A model generated the notes under the pieces. It did no database searches. It had not been told where the DNA came from and saw nothing but the letters and a program-made list of their open reading frames with translations. From NCBI RefSeq assembly GCF_002760665.1, contig NZ_PDOB01000016.1, forward strand, positions 1 through 64,000: a stretch of DNA of 64,000 nt, read 5' to 3'. The first letter of the stretch is position 1. Every line of letters begins with the position of its first letter. Position numbers and translations under genes: made by a program. Shown one piece after another: positions 34,632 through 44,778 of this stretch. The DNA is from Massilia psychrophila (GTDB taxonomy: Bacteria; Pseudomonadota; Gammaproteobacteria; Burkholderiales; Burkholderiaceae_D).

Positions 34632-37517
34632 TCACTCGTAGTCGCTGATCGGCGCGCAGCCGCAGAACAGGTTGCGATCGCCATAGACGTTGTCGGCGCG
34701 CCCGACCGGCGGCCAGTACTTCTGGCGCCTGAGCGAGGCGACCGGGAAGGCCGCCACTTCACGGCTGTACTTGTGCTGCCAGTCGTCGGCCATCACCACC
34801 TCTGCCGTGTGCGGTGCCCCTTTGAGCGGGTTGTCCATACGGTCGTATTCGCCGCGCCCGACCTTGACGATCTCGGCGTGGATGGCGATCATCGCATCGA
34901 TGAAGCGGTCGATCTCGATTTTCGATTCGCTTTCGGTCGGCTCGATCATCAAGGTGCCGGGCACCGGGAAGCTCATGGTCGGCGCGTGGAAGCCGAAGTC
35001 CATCAGGCGCTTGGCAACGTCTTCGTTGCTGATGCCGGTGGCGTCGGTCAGCGCGCGCAGGTCGAGGATGCACTCGTGCGCGACCAGGCCGTCGTGGCCC
35101 GAGTACAGCACCGGATAGTGCGGCGCCAGCCGGTGTGCGACGTAGTTGGCGTTCAGGATCGCCACTTCGGTCGCCGCGGTGAGGCCGGCGCCGCCCATCA
35201 TCGCGATGTACATCCACGAAATCGGCAGAATCGAGGCCGAGCCGAACGGCGCCGCGCTGACCGCGCCGATGCCGGCGTCGTCGCGCATGTAGCCGCTCGA
35301 GCGCTGGTTCGGCAGGAACTTTGCCAGGTGCGCGCCGACGCCGATCGGGCCGACGCCGGGGCCGCCGCCGCCGTGCGGAATGCAAAATGTCTTGTGCAGG
35401 TTCAGGTGGCTGACGTCGCCGCCAAAACTGCCCGGCGCCGCGACGCCGACCAGCGCGTTCATGTTGGCGCCGTCGATGTAGACCTGGCCGCCGTGCGAAT
35501 GGATGATGGCGCACAGTTCGTCGATGCCCTCCTCGAACACGCCGTGGGTCGACGGGTAGGTCACCATCACGCACGCCAGGTTGGCGCTGTGTTGTTCGGC
35601 CTTGGCCCTGAGGTCGGCCAGGTCGACGTTACCGCGCGCATCGCACGCCGTGACGACGACCTGCATGCCGACCATGTTGGCCGAGGCCGGGTTGGTGCCG
35701 TGCGCCGACGAGGGAATCAGGCAGATGTTACGGTGGCCTTCGCCGCGCGACTCGTGGTAAGCCTTGATGACGAGCAGACCCGCGTATTCGCCCTGCGAGC
35801 CGGCGTTCGGCTGCAGCGACACGGCGGCATAGCCCGTCAGCGCGCACAGCATGTCTTCCAACTGGCCGATCATTTCGCGGTAGCCGACGGTCTGCGCATC
35901 CGGCGCGAACGGGTGGATGTTGGAAAACTCCGGCCAGGTCACCGGGATCATTTCCGACGTCGCGTTCAGCTTCATGGTGCATGAGCCGAGCGGGATCATG
36001 GTGCGATCCAACGCCAGGTCCTTGTCCGCCAGGCGGCGCAGGTAGCGCAGCATTTCGTGCTCGGCATGGTAGCGCTGGAAGGTCGGGTGGGTCAGGTAGG
36101 TGCTGGTGCGCGCCAGCTGCGGTGGGAAAGCGTCGTCGTCGCCGTCGCCGGAGTCAAAGGCGTCGAAATCGACCGTGGCGGCGCCAAAAATCGTGCACAG
36201 CAGCGCGATGTCTTCGCGGCTGGTGGTTTCATCCAGCGACACGCCGACGTGGCCGTCATCGACGCGGCGCAGGTTAACGCCGTATTCGACGGCCCTCGCG
36301 TGCAGCCCGGTTGCGCGGTCGGTGGCGATCGTCAGCGTGTCGAAGAAGGTCTGGTTGGCCAGCGTGAAGCCGGCCTGCTTCAATGCGCTGGCCAGGATGA
36401 CGGTAAAACGGTGGGTGCGGTTGGCGATACGCGCCAGGCCGAGCGGTCCGTGGTAGACGGCGTACATCGACGCCATCACCGCCAGCAGCACCTGGGCGGT
36501 GCAGATGTTGGAGGTCGCTTTTTCGCGCCGGATGTGCTGCTCGCGCGTCTGCAGCGCCAGGCGGTAGGCCTGGTTGCCCTGGGCATCGATGGTGACGCCG
36601 ACGAGGCGGCCGGCCATGCTGCGCTTGAACTCGTCGCGGGTGGCGAGGTAGCCGGCGTGCGGTCCGCCGAAACCGAGCGGTACGCCGAAGCGCTGGCTGT
36701 TGCCGACGACGACATCGGCGCCCCATTCGCCCGGCGGCGCCAGCACCGTCAGCGCCAGCAGGTCGGCGGCGACGACGACCATGGCGCCGGCCGCATGCAG
36801 TTTCTCGCAGGCGGCGCGGTAGTCGCGCACGTCGCCGTTCACGCCGGGGTACTGCAGCAGCACGCCGAAGCATGCAGCGTCGAGCGATTCGACGTCGGCG
36901 GCGGCAATGGTGCGCACTTCAACGCCGATGGGTTTGGCGCGCGTCTCGATCACTTCGCGTGTCTGCGGCAGCACGTCGTCGGCGATGTAGAACACGTTCG
37001 AGGCGGACTTGCCGACGCGCTGGATCAGCGTCATCGCTTCGGCCGCGGCGGTGCCCTCGTCGAGCATCGACGAGTTGGCGATGCCCATGCCGGTCAGGTC
37101 GGTGATCATTTGCTGGAAGTTCAGGATCGCCTCGAGGCGGCCTTGTGAAATCTCAGGCTGGTACGGCGTGTACGCGGTGTACCAGGCCGGGTTCTCGAAG
37201 ATATTGCGCAGCACGACAGGCGGCGTGATGGTGTTCGCATAGCCCTGGCCGATCATCGACTTCATGATCTTGTTCTTGCCTGCCAGCGCGCGCAATTTGG
37301 CCAGCGCCGCCTGCTCCGTCATCGGCTCGTAAAACTGGCCGAGTTCCAGCCGGCTCTTGTTGCGGATGTTCGGCGGTACGATCGCGTCGATCAGCGCCGC
37401 GCGCGAAGCGTAGCCGAGGGTCGACAGCATCGCCGCCTGTTCGGTGTCGGTAGGGCCGATGTGGCGCGGGATGAAAGAATCGCGCTGTTCAAGTTGGGTC
37501 AGGCTGGTGCGGGTCAT
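34632..37517 (-). CDS. gcvP: Glycine dehydrogenase (decarboxylating), P protein
   Basis: A 961-residue PLP enzyme of the glycine cleavage system. It decarboxylates glycine and passes the aminomethyl group to the lipoyl arm of GcvH. The N-terminal half begins [17 protein letters not shown]. The C-terminal half carries the PLP-lysine in [18 protein letters not shown] (about Lys707). Fused P1/P2 halves in one chain are normal for proteobacteria. It is the third gene after gcvT and gcvH, 77 bp after gcvH, and is controlled by the glycine riboswitch at 39238-39436. Confidence 0.96.
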   Translation of the reverse strand: MTRTSLTQLEQRDSFIPRHIGPTDTEQAAMLSTLGYASRAALIDAIVPPNIRNKSRLELGQFYEPMTEQAALAKLRALAGKNKIMKSMIGQGYANTITPPVVLRNIFENPAWYTAYTPYQPEISQGRLEAILNFQQMITDLTGMGIANSSMLDEGTAAAEAMTLIQRVGKSASNVFYIADDVLPQTREVIETRAKPIGVEVRTIAAADVESLDAACFGVLLQYPGVNGDVRDYRAACEKLHAAGAMVVVAADLLALTVLAPPGEWGADVVVGNSQRFGVPLGFGGPHAGYLATRDEFKRSMAGRLVGVTIDAQGNQAYRLALQTREQHIRREKATSNICTAQVLLAVMASMYAVYHGPLGLARIANRTHRFTVILASALKQAGFTLANQTFFDTLTIATDRATGLHARAVEYGVNLRRVDDGHVGVSLDETTSREDIALLCTIFGAATVDFDAFDSGDGDDDAFPPQLARTSTYLTHPTFQRYHAEHEMLRYLRRLADKDLALDRTMIPLGSCTMKLNATSEMIPVTWPEFSNIHPFAPDAQTVGYREMIGQLEDMLCALTGYAAVSLQPNAGSQGEYAGLLVIKAYHESRGEGHRNICLIPSSAHGTNPASANMVGMQVVVTACDARGNVDLADLRAKAEQHSANLACVMVTYPSTHGVFEEGIDELCAIIHSHGGQVYIDGANMNALVGVAAPGSFGGDVSHLNLHKTFCIPHGGGGPGVGPIGVGAHLAKFLPNQRSSGYMRDDAGIGAVSAAPFGSASILPISWMYIAMMGGAGLTAATEVAILNANYVAHRLAPHYPVLYSGHDGLVAHECILDLRALTDATGISNEDVAKRLMDFGFHAPTMSFPVPGTLMIEPTESESKIEIDRFIDAMIAIHAEIVKVGRGEYDRMDNPLKGAPHTAEVVMADDWQHKYSREVAAFPVASLRRQKYWPPVGRADNVYGDRNLFCGCAPISDYE

Positions 37518-37594
37518 GAGGTAGGTGCCAAAAAGTTGCTGGCTGACGGCGCTCGGGAGCGCGGTCAGCCGGTTTCATAAAATGAGGGGCGAGT

Positions 37595-37975
37595 TTAGTC
37601 GGCAGTGGCCTTGCCGTAGGCGTTGGCGTCGAGCAGGCCGTTGATCGCATTCGGGTCGTTTGGCTTCATCTTGAACAGCCACACCGAGAAAGCGTCGGAG
37701 TTGATCGATTCGGGCGAGGCGGCAACCGCGTCGTTGACGGCGACGACAAGGCCCGACACCGGCGCATAGATGTCGCTGGCCGCCTTCACCGACTCGACCA
37801 CGGCAGCGTCGTCGCCGGCGGTGTACGATTTGCCGACTTTCGGCAGTTCGACAAACACGATATCGCCGAGCGCATCCTGGGCGTACTCGGTGATGCCGAC
37901 GGTCAGGGTGCCATCAAGCTCCAGGCGCACCCATTCGTGGGACTCGGTATATTTCAGGTCGGCTGGGATGTTCAT
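37595..37975 (-). CDS. gcvH: Glycine cleavage system H protein
   Basis: A 126-residue lipoyl carrier. The lipoylated residue is Lys64 in [17 protein letters not shown]. The start [16 protein letters not shown] is typical. The frame is open much further upstream, but that stretch overlaps gcvT in another frame and is not homologous to GcvH. GcvH shuttles the methylamine group between GcvP, GcvT and dihydrolipoamide dehydrogenase, which is encoded elsewhere. It lies between gcvT (46 bp upstream) and gcvP. Confidence 0.95.
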   Translation of the reverse strand: MNIPADLKYTESHEWVRLELDGTLTVGITEYAQDALGDIVFVELPKVGKSYTAGDDAAVVESVKAASDIYAPVSGLVVAVNDAVAASPESINSDAFSVWLFKMKPNDPNAINGLLDANAYGKATAD

Positions 37976-38021
37976 GTATGGCTCCAAGGTAGGTGGGTTC
38001 AAATCAGGTGTTCGGTAAACA

Positions 38022-39140
38022 TCAGGCAACCAGGATTTTACCGTTTCGCACGAACGGTAGTTTGACGACGGTGGCGGCGAGCTGCTTGTCGCGAATCTCG
38101 ACCTTGACCGTGTCGCCGATGGCGACGTCCATCGGCAAGCGTGCCAGCGCGATTGCCTGCTGCATGGTCGGGCTGAAGGTGCCGCTGGTGGTTTCGCCAA
38201 TCGAGCCGGTGGCACCGACCACTTTCTGGTGGGCCCGCAGCACGCCGCCTTTGTCGATCAGGATCAGGCCGAGGAATTGGTAGCGCTGGCCCATCGCAAT
38301 GAGGGCAGCCTTGCCGATGAAGTCGCGTTCGGACAGCAGGTCGACTGTCCATGCCAGGCCGGCGTCGAGCGGGTTGACGGTGTCGTCCATGTCCTGGCCA
38401 TACAGGTTCATGCCTGCCTCGAGGCGCAGCGTGTCGCGCGCGCCGAGACCAGCCGGCTTGACGCCGGCGCTGAGCAAGGCGTTCCACAGTGCTTCGGCCT
38501 GCTGCGCCGGGAAAGCCAGCTCAAAACCGTCTTCGCCGGTGTAGCCGGTGCGCGCCACCATCACTTCGCCGAAGGCGGTGTTCGCGACGATGGTTGCGTT
38601 GAACGGTTTGAGCGGTTCGGATGCCGCTTGCGCACCCGGCAGCACCTGCCACACCTTGGCGCGGGCGTTCGGGCCCTGCACCGCGATCAGCGCCATCGCC
38701 CCGATGCCGTCGCGGCGCTGCGTCACCGTGACGGCGCTGCCGGTGGCGGCGTTCTGCGCGTTGATCCAGTCGATGTCCTTGGCGGCGGTGCCGGCGTTGA
38801 CTACCAGGCGAAACCGGTCTTCGCTGAAAAAGTAGACGATCAGGTCGTCGATCACGAAGCCGTCAGCGCCCAGCATGCATGAGTACAGGGCTTTGCCCGC
38901 CACCTGCAGCTTGTCGACGTTATTGGCCAGCAGGCCGCGCAGGAAAGAGCGGGCGTTGGCGCCGTCGATGTCGATGACGCACATGTGGGAGACGTCGAAC
39001 ATGCCGGCGTCAACGCGCACCGCGTGGTGTTCCTCGATCTGCGAACCGTAATTGACGGGCATGTCCCAGCCGCCGAAGTCGACCATCTTGGCGCCGGCGG
39101 CGCGGTGTGCAAAATTGAGCGGAGTCGCTTTAAGCGTCAT
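38022..39140 (-). CDS. gcvT: Aminomethyltransferase, T protein
   Basis: A 372-residue tetrahydrofolate-dependent enzyme of the glycine cleavage system, making methylene-THF and ammonia. It begins [41 protein letters not shown] and [11 protein letters not shown] (folate-site region) are conserved. The first ATG with a good site (GAGGATTCC) is 39140. It is the first gene of gcvTHP, with a leader of about 300 bases containing the riboswitch. Confidence 0.95.
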   Translation of the reverse strand: MTLKATPLNFAHRAAGAKMVDFGGWDMPVNYGSQIEEHHAVRVDAGMFDVSHMCVIDIDGANARSFLRGLLANNVDKLQVAGKALYSCMLGADGFVIDDLIVYFFSEDRFRLVVNAGTAAKDIDWINAQNAATGSAVTVTQRRDGIGAMALIAVQGPNARAKVWQVLPGAQAASEPLKPFNATIVANTAFGEVMVARTGYTGEDGFELAFPAQQAEALWNALLSAGVKPAGLGARDTLRLEAGMNLYGQDMDDTVNPLDAGLAWTVDLLSERDFIGKAALIAMGQRYQFLGLILIDKGGVLRAHQKVVGATGSIGETTSGTFSPTMQQAIALARLPMDVAIGDTVKVEIRDKQLAATVVKLPFVRNGKILVA

Positions 39141-39151
39141 GGAATCCTCGG

Positions 39152-39178
39152 GCAAGGTAACAAAGGTAGCAAGGTAAA
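39152..39178. repeat. 9-bp imperfect tandem repeat in the gcvT leader
   Basis: On the plus strand CAAGGTAA, CAAAGGTAG and CAAGGTAAAA follow each other directly. They lie 12-38 bases before the gcvT start and between it and the riboswitch. They may be an accident of slippage or part of the expression platform. Confidence 0.45.
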
Positions 39179-39237
39179 AATACAAGGGTCGTCAGCCAGC
39201 GCCGAACTTGGCGTTGCTGCCAGTCCGATCGATGATT

Positions 39238-39436
39238 GCGCCCCTCTGTCCTTGATACCTGAGAGATAGCGGATTGACATCCGCCTGCCCCTTCGGTGGG
39301 CCGCCGGCTGTGCGCCGCGGCCGCTCTCCAGAGTGTGATCCGGCCGCTTGCGCGCCCGACCCTTGACCGGTCCTTTTGCCTGAGAGTTTTTGGGTGATGC
39401 CCCTTCGGCGGCAGCGCGTGGCTGTCCTCTCCCGAT
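39238..39436 (-). promoter_or_regulatory. Tandem glycine riboswitch upstream of gcvT
   Basis: Read on the minus strand there are two glycine aptamers in series. The first runs about 39434-39366 with GGGAGAGG, GCCGCCGAAGGGGC and ACTCTCAGGCAAAAGGACC. The second runs about 39333-39241 with GGAGAGC, CACCGAAGGGGC, and CTCTCAGGTATCAAGGACAG. These are the hallmark conserved strings of the class. In the family, glycine binding switches on gcv expression so excess glycine is degraded. About 100 bases separate it from the gcvT start. Confidence 0.95.
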
Positions 39437-39604
39437 CAAGAGTGTGCAGGATATGCCAGCGCAGCCCGGGTGTCAACTTGTCGGCATCGGCGGCGCCCCG
39501 CGCGCCCATCGATGCCACGCTGCACGGGTGCGCACGACTGACGCCGATGCGGGGCTTTCTCCACCGCTATTTGTTAGAATGAACAACCACTTTGCGGGTA
39601 GACC

Positions 39605-40168
39605 ATGATGGGTGAAGAAAAAGCGAAACATCAGAAGCAAGCCTGGTTCACGTTATCGGGAGACGTCAACAGCGATATGGTGCACCGGGTGTTTGAAGCG
39701 GTGTCGTGCATGACCGAAGAAGGCGTCGACACCGCGCACATCCTGGTGCAGTCGAACGGCGGCTATGTCAGCGACGGCCTGTGCTTGTATAACTTCATGG
39801 CGCGCTCACCGATCGAGTTCGTCATGTACAACGGCGGGGCAGTGGCCTCGATCGCGGTGATCCTGTTCCTGTCCGGCGGCCCGCGTTACGCCAGCGAGAC
39901 CGCGCGCTTCATGGTGCACAAGTCGCACGCGACAGCGTCGCCGGGCGCACGGCCCGATGCGCTCAACATCATCGTCGAGGGCCTGCGGGCCGACGACGCG
40001 CGCACCGAGGCGATCCTGCGCCGGCATGTCGTGCTCACGCCGGAACAGTGGGCCACTCACCAGTATTCCGACCTGCACCTGACTGCGCGCGACGCCCGGG
40101 TTGCCGGCTTGATCACCGACATCGCCGACTTCGTGCCGCCAAAGGGCGCGCACCTGCGCAACGTTTGA
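39605..40168 (+). CDS. ClpP-like serine protease family protein
   Basis: A 187-residue protein with a crotonase/ClpP fold. The alignment I can make by eye keeps the ClpP triad: Ser82 in NGGAVASIAVILFLSGG, His105 in RFMVHKSHA, and Asp156 in YSDLHLTARDARVAGLITD. ILVQSNGGYVSDGL corresponds to the early Gly-rich loop. It lacks the ClpP N-terminal loops and is not next to clpX, so it is a divergent paralogue rather than the housekeeping ClpP. Start 39605 or 39608 (two ATGs); no strong ribosome-binding site. It is divergent from the riboswitch and gcv operon. Confidence 0.8.
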   Translation: MMGEEKAKHQKQAWFTLSGDVNSDMVHRVFEAVSCMTEEGVDTAHILVQSNGGYVSDGLCLYNFMARSPIEFVMYNGGAVASIAVILFLSGGPRYASETARFMVHKSHATASPGARPDALNIIVEGLRADDARTEAILRRHVVLTPEQWATHQYSDLHLTARDARVAGLITDIADFVPPKGAHLRNV

Positions 40169-40223
40169 GGTCGGCGTTGCCTGCAGCGGTTCCACAACGC
40201 GCGGTTAATTTCTCGACGAGTAC

Positions 40224-40544
40224 TTAACTCTCGTCCTTGTCGTCATTCTTGTGGCTCTGGCGTCCGGCTGCCGCGTGCTGCTCGGGCGTGCCGCCACGCG
40301 TGCGGCCCGAGCCTGATGCCGATTGTGTGCTGCCGGACGAAGAGCGCGAGCCCGAGCCTGAGCCCGAAGAGCCGAATCCGGAACCTGACGACCCCTGGCC
40401 GGACTGCTTGTTCGAACCGCTGTTGCTGTCGCTGTTGTTGTCGTTTTTGTTGTCGTTCTTGTGACTCTGGCGACCGGCTTCGGCGTGCTGCTCCGGGCTG
40501 CCGCCCTGTTTGTTACCCTGACCGTTTTTTTGATTCGAGTTCAT
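40224..40544 (-). CDS. KGG-repeat (GsiB-like) stress protein
   Basis: A 106-residue hydrophilic, disordered protein. Two copies of a KGG-type repeat (GGSPEQHAEAGRQSHKND near residue 15 and GGTPEQHAAAGRQSHKND near 85) flank a Ser/Gly/Asn-rich linker. This architecture is known from general-stress and desiccation proteins such as GsiB and Con-10-like proteins. No fold or enzyme motif is present. Start 40544 follows AAAGGAACG. Palindromes TGCAATTTGCA (40632-40642) and TGTAGG/CCTACA (40679-40696) lie upstream and could be operators. Confidence 0.8.
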   Translation of the reverse strand: MNSNQKNGQGNKQGGSPEQHAEAGRQSHKNDNKNDNNSDSNSGSNKQSGQGSSGSGFGSSGSGSGSRSSSGSTQSASGSGRTRGGTPEQHAAAGRQSHKNDDKDES

Positions 40545-40734
40545 ATTCGTTCCTTTACGAAAGTGTAAAAATGTCGTGTTCGCCGTTGCCATGGAAAAGT
40601 TTTTTTCGGTAGCGTTTCGGTGACACGATCATGCAATTTGCACTATTGGACGTGTATAGGAAAATCACTTGAACTCATGTAGGAGGTGCACCTACATTAT
40701 TGGAATATTTTTGTATTTTTTCGCGGTCAGCTGC

Positions 40735-42075
40735 TTAAAATTCTTCCCAATCGACGCCCGGTTTGGTCGCACTGCGCTTGCCCCCGGCGGCGGCCATTGG
40801 CACCTTGCGCGGTGCCGGTTTGCCAAGATTGTTGGCATTGTTGGAATTGGCGCCGATCCGCTGAATCTGCGCCGCCGGACGGCTGTGTTGCGCGCCCAGC
40901 ACGAAAGCGCCGATCACCCGGTTCAGGCTGGCGGCGCTCTTGCGCATCGCCGCCGCCGCCGCCGCCGCTTCTTCGACCAGCGCGGCATTTTGGTGCGTTG
41001 CCTGGTCCATTGCCGCGATGGCCAAGTTGACCTGCTCGATGCCGGTACTCTGCTCGGCGCTGGCATCGGCGATTTCGCCGATGATGCCGGTGACCCGTTT
41101 GACGCTGGTGACGACCTCGTTCATCGTGTTGCCGGCCTTGTCGGCCAGCAGCGTGCCGGCGTTGACTTTTTCGACAGAGTCGTCGATCAGCGCCTTGATT
41201 TCCTTGGCGGCGGCGGCCGAGCGCTGCGCCAGATTGCGCACTTCCGATGCCACCACGGCGAAGCCGCGCCCTTGTTCGCCGGCGCGCGCCGCCTCGACGG
41301 CCGCGTTCAACGCCAGGATGTTGGTCTGGAATGCAATGCCGTCGATGACGCCGATGATCTCGGCAATCCGCTTCGACGAAGCGTTGATCGACGCCATCGT
41401 ACCGACCACTTCGGCCACCACCTCGCCGCCCTTGACCGCCACTTCCGAGGCCGACACCGCCAGCTTGCTGGCCTGGTGAGCGTGCTCGGCGTTCTGCTTG
41501 ACGGTGGAAGTGAGTTGTTCCATCGAAGAGGCGGTCTCTTCCAGCGAAGCGGCCTGCTGCGCGGTGCGCGCCGACAGGTCGATACTGCCGCTCGAAATCT
41601 CGGCGGCGCCGGCCGTGATCGATTCGGTGCCCGCGCGCACTTCAACGATCATGCCGACCAGCTTGTCGTTCATCTGCTGCATGGCGCCCAGCAGCAAGCC
41701 GGCCGCGCCGCGCGCGCCGGTGTCGGCGCTGGTATCGATCTTGTTGCTCAGGTCGCCGTCGGCAACGCGCCGCGCCACCACCACTGCCTCGTGCATCGGA
41801 CGCGCCACCTCGGCCGCCAGCCACCGGCACAGCAGCGTGGCGACGGCCAGGCCGAGTGCCAGGAACCCCAGGCTCCAGTTGCATGCGGCGCCGAATTCGG
41901 CCAGCGCCAGCTGGCCGGCCGCGCTGTTCGCCTTCTGGCCGGCCTGCAGCGCCAGCTCACTCATGTGGGCAAGCTGCCCCAGCAGCCACGCCGACGCCAG
42001 CACGCCCAAGCAGAGCACGATGGCAAAACAGGCAAACAGCTTGGTGCTGGTTTCCAGCTGGCGAATCGATTTCAT
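40735..42075 (-). CDS. Methyl-accepting chemotaxis protein with minimal periplasmic domain
   Basis: A 446-residue chemoreceptor. TM1 at about 13-35 and TM2 at about 66-85 leave only about 30 periplasmic residues, so it has no usual ligand-binding domain. A HAMP domain (about 86-140) and a complete signalling domain follow. The tip [20 protein letters not shown] and [20 protein letters not shown] is canonical. It ends in DWEEF, a likely CheR/CheB-docking pentapeptide behind an Ala/Pro-rich tether. It probably senses cytoplasmic or membrane signals, or works within receptor arrays. No che genes lie nearby. Confidence 0.9.
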   Translation of the reverse strand: MKSIRQLETSTKLFACFAIVLCLGVLASAWLLGQLAHMSELALQAGQKANSAAGQLALAEFGAACNWSLGFLALGLAVATLLCRWLAAEVARPMHEAVVVARRVADGDLSNKIDTSADTGARGAAGLLLGAMQQMNDKLVGMIVEVRAGTESITAGAAEISSGSIDLSARTAQQAASLEETASSMEQLTSTVKQNAEHAHQASKLAVSASEVAVKGGEVVAEVVGTMASINASSKRIAEIIGVIDGIAFQTNILALNAAVEAARAGEQGRGFAVVASEVRNLAQRSAAAAKEIKALIDDSVEKVNAGTLLADKAGNTMNEVVTSVKRVTGIIGEIADASAEQSTGIEQVNLAIAAMDQATHQNAALVEEAAAAAAAMRKSAASLNRVIGAFVLGAQHSRPAAQIQRIGANSNNANNLGKPAPRKVPMAAAGGKRSATKPGVDWEEF

Positions 42076-42293
42076 GGCGAGGTTCCTTCAAGAGGCAATC
42101 GGCAATCGCTTATGGTAAGCAATGTGTTGGCGCAAACTATTGCGTCGTATCAACTTTTGGGGCAGGCTCCCGGACCGCCGCCCTCGCACTCGCCACCCCG
42201 GCGGCGCCCACGCTGTTCATTTTTTTCCCAGGCGGGCGCCTTGGCGGATGCGATGGGGCAGGCGGTCAACGACAGCAACCTGGCCGGCGCTGC

Positions 42294-43085
42294 CTACATC
42301 TGCCGAAACAACTCGACATAATTACGGCTCACCACCAGCTGTTCCGGCCGCCCCCTCAGCTTGACCATCAGGCGTCCTCGAAAATCGGTGTGGGTCGCTT
42401 CGATGAACTTCGCAGCGACGATGATGCTGCGGTGGATTTGCCAGAACCGCGCCGCGTCGAGCCCGTCGCGCAACTGGCGCATCGGCGTGCGGATCAGGCT
42501 TTCGCCTTCCTGCAGATAGACGCTGGTGTACTTGTCGTTACTCTGGAAATACACCACTTCGTCGATCGATATCAGCCTGGTTTCGCCGCCATGGGCGGCG
42601 CGGATCCATTGCAGCGGCTGGGCCACCGGCGCTGTTGCCGGGCTTGCGTCCAGTTTTGCGCCCAGTTGCTGCAGCAGCGCGCGCAGCGCTTCGGCATCAA
42701 AGGCGGGCTTGTCGCGCAGCACCGCCTTTAACCTGGCAACGGTGCGCGCCAGGCGCTCGGCGCTGGCCGGTTTGAGCAGATAGTCTCGGGCGCAATGCTC
42801 GAACGCTTCGACCGCGTAATGGTCGTGCGCGGTGATAAAAACGATGTACGGGCCGTGCGCGCCGGCTGCCAGCCGCGCCGCCACGTCGAGCCCGGTCATG
42901 CCGGGCATCTGGATGTCGAGGAACACGATGCTTGGTGCCAGTTCGTCGGCCAGGCGCAGCGCATCGAGGCCGTTGGCGGCGCTGGCGACGATGCGCAGCT
43001 CGGGCCAGACATGCGCCAGCTGCGCCGCGAGGTAATCGCGCAGGTGCGGCTCGTCGTCCGCGATCAGGGCTGTGGGATAGTCGAT
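42294..43085 (-). CDS. LytTR-family response regulator without a standard start codon
   Basis: A two-component regulator of the AlgR/LytR type. The receiver domain begins TALIADDEPHLRDYLAAQ; phospho-acceptor Asp57 is in IVFLDIQMPG. The LytTR DNA-binding domain (about 155-260) has LISIDEVVYFQSNDKYTSV and FWQIHRSIIVAA. The frame is open from 43097, but no in-frame ATG, GTG or TTG occurs before the GTG at 42926, which would cut the receiver domain in half. By comparison with relatives the start should be near ATC 43085 (IDYPTALIADDE). CTG 43067, overlapping the kinase stop as CTGA, is the alternative. 263 residues if 43085 is used. Confidence 0.8.
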   Translation of the reverse strand: MDYPTALIADDEPHLRDYLAAQLAHVWPELRIVASAANGLDALRLADELAPSIVFLDIQMPGMTGLDVAARLAAGAHGPYIVFITAHDHYAVEAFEHCARDYLLKPASAERLARTVARLKAVLRDKPAFDAEALRALLQQLGAKLDASPATAPVAQPLQWIRAAHGGETRLISIDEVVYFQSNDKYTSVYLQEGESLIRTPMRQLRDGLDAARFWQIHRSIIVAAKFIEATHTDFRGRLMVKLRGRPEQLVVSRNYVELFRQM

Positions 43086-44221
43086 GGCGATACCGTATCA
43101 AGAGGCAGCAGCACGCGCACAAGCATGCCGCAGGGAAGATTTTCGAGCAATCGTACCTCGGCGCCGTGGCCATACAGGCTGCGCAGCCGCGCGCGCAGGT
43201 TGGCCAGTCCGACGCCGCCCCCTGACCGGGCCGGTTTGGCGCTCAATCCGGCGCCGCTGTCGGCCACTTCGATGCACACGGCGTGAGCATCGAAGCGCGC
43301 GCGCAGTACAATTTCTCCGCCGTCGACCTTCGGCTCGAGCCCGTGCATGACGGCGTTCTCGACAATTGGCTGCAGCAGCATCGGCGCGATGCGGATTGCG
43401 CGCGCGGCGTCATCGAACTCGATCCGGTAGCGCAGCCGCGCTCCCATGCGCACCGCCAGCACGTCGAGGTAGGCCGCCGCCAAGTCCAGTTCGGCGCCCA
43501 GGGTAGCGTGCTCGGCGCGGCTGGCGGTCAGGCTGGCGCGCAGGTAGTCGATGAAACGCTCTAACATGTGGCGGGCCTGGGCCGGCTGGGTGTCGATCAG
43601 GCTGAGCACGTTGGCAAGTGTGTTGTACAAGAAGTGAGGTTCGATCTGCGCCTGCAGCGCGCGCAGCCGCGCTTCGGCCAGCAACTGCGCGGTGGCGGCG
43701 ATCTGCCCGCTCTGGCGCGCGGCCAGGGTCTCCCTCTGAATGCGCCGTTCGCCCGCCATCAATACCAGGAACATCAATCCCGCCATCAGCAAGGCGAAAG
43801 GGACCAGCTGCGACAGCACCGCGCCGCTCTCGACGTAGTGCAAGGGATGGCGGCCGCTCAGCAGGGCGTTGCCGGTGCCGACGCCGAGCGTGACGCACAG
43901 CGCGGTGACGCCGACGTGATACAATAGGCGCGGCATGCCGCGCGCGCGCGATGGCCAGCCGCGCAGCACCCGCCGCAGGCCGGCAAAACTGCCATGGATC
44001 AGGTAACCGACCAGGTTCGAAATGAGCCACACCGGCAGCAGCAGCGTCAGGAACCGCAGTGCGCGGCGATCCAGCATCAGGGCCGCGCTGGTCAGCAATA
44101 CTGCGATCATCGTATTCCACAGGCCGGTATAGACGATGTTGCGCGCGGTTGAGCACGGCCAGTGCCGAAACAGCGGAATCAAATCGAGCGGGTGGGAGGG
44201 CGCGGCGGCAGGGAAGGTCAT
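43064..44221 (-). CDS. LytS-type sensor histidine kinase
   Basis: A 385-residue membrane kinase. Several transmembrane helices occupy about 28-155. A cytoplasmic coiled segment then leads to the His_kinase box AQIEPHFLYNTLANVL with phospho-acceptor His196. The ATPase domain has PIVENAVMHGLEPK (N box) and VADSGAGL, GGGVGLANLRARLRSLYG (G boxes). Its 3' end overlaps the LytTR regulator gene by about 20 bases, so the two are translationally coupled and form a cognate pair. Such pairs control surface polysaccharide, autolysis or pili; the target here is unknown. Confidence 0.9.
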   Translation of the reverse strand: MTFPAAAPSHPLDLIPLFRHWPCSTARNIVYTGLWNTMIAVLLTSAALMLDRRALRFLTLLLPVWLISNLVGYLIHGSFAGLRRVLRGWPSRARGMPRLLYHVGVTALCVTLGVGTGNALLSGRHPLHYVESGAVLSQLVPFALLMAGLMFLVLMAGERRIQRETLAARQSGQIAATAQLLAEARLRALQAQIEPHFLYNTLANVLSLIDTQPAQARHMLERFIDYLRASLTASRAEHATLGAELDLAAAYLDVLAVRMGARLRYRIEFDDAARAIRIAPMLLQPIVENAVMHGLEPKVDGGEIVLRARFDAHAVCIEVADSGAGLSAKPARSGGGVGLANLRARLRSLYGHGAEVRLLENLPCGMLVRVLLPLDTVSPSTIPQP

Positions 44222-44364
44222 ATGCGCAGTTTAGAAGTGTCAGGCCGACAAGAAGTTACCATGAAAACAAATTGGCGCTCAATATGGCAGCCGCGCCAGC
44301 GCCAGGCCAAGGACGGCGCTACAAGCGAGTAATCGGCGGCGGTTCACGCTCGGCGCCCTGTTCT

Positions 44365-44778
44365 CTAGCGCAGGCTGACGCGCAGGGCGGCGCCGGCGCC
44401 GGGGAGGGTAAAGCTGGCCTGTCCGAAACTGGGCGGCCCCATGGCGCCCATTGCGTTATTGCTGAACCCATAGCCTTCGGTCGGGATGCCAAACATGTTC
44501 TTGTCCAGTTTGGCGTTCGCATTGGCGTCGTGGAACACTGCGAACGCGTATTCGCCAGCCGGCAAGTCTTTCAGCACCACCGTGTTGGCGGCGTTGATTG
44601 CCGCGATGGCGGCCGTGGCAACTGCCGTTTTCATGAAAGTGCCGGCCGAATTGTAGAGCGACACCTGGATCGTGCCGCCGGCCTCCTTGACGTCGCCAAT
44701 ATGGATGGTCAGGTCGGCGGCGTGCGCCTGGACGGCCGCCAGCAAGGCGGCGCAGCAGAGAGTCTGAATCAGTGTCAT
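44365..44778 (-). CDS. DUF2141 family secreted protein
   Basis: A 137-residue protein with a signal peptide (MTLIQTLCCAALLAAVQAHA, cut near residue 20). The mature part has the DUF2141 pattern: GGTIQVSLYNSAGTFMK, LPAGEYAFAVFHDANANAKLD and a final segment FGIPTEGYGFSNNAMG. The fold is a beta-sandwich of unknown role, often found beside envelope genes. Start 44778 was chosen because it gives the signal peptide; the open frame further upstream is non-coding in character. Confidence 0.85.
   Translation of the reverse strand: MTLIQTLCCAALLAAVQAHAADLTIHIGDVKEAGGTIQVSLYNSAGTFMKTAVATAAIAAINAANTVVLKDLPAGEYAFAVFHDANANAKLDKNMFGIPTEGYGFSNNAMGAMGPPSFGQASFTLPGAGAALRVSLR

Noticed and set aside
39238-39436. 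Two similar blocks considered as CRISPR repeats or a duplicated gene remnant
   Set aside because: Both blocks carry the conserved strings of glycine aptamers and precede gcvT; they are a tandem riboswitch.
40669-42321. 550-codon plus-strand frame opposite the chemoreceptor
   Set aside because: The minus-strand receptor has canonical signalling motifs; the plus-strand product is low-complexity and starts in intergenic DNA.
43990-44230. Possible short gene between the LytS kinase and DUF2141 gene on the plus strand
   Set aside because: The frame overlaps the kinase start and signal sequence on the other strand and lacks a ribosome-binding site or motif.
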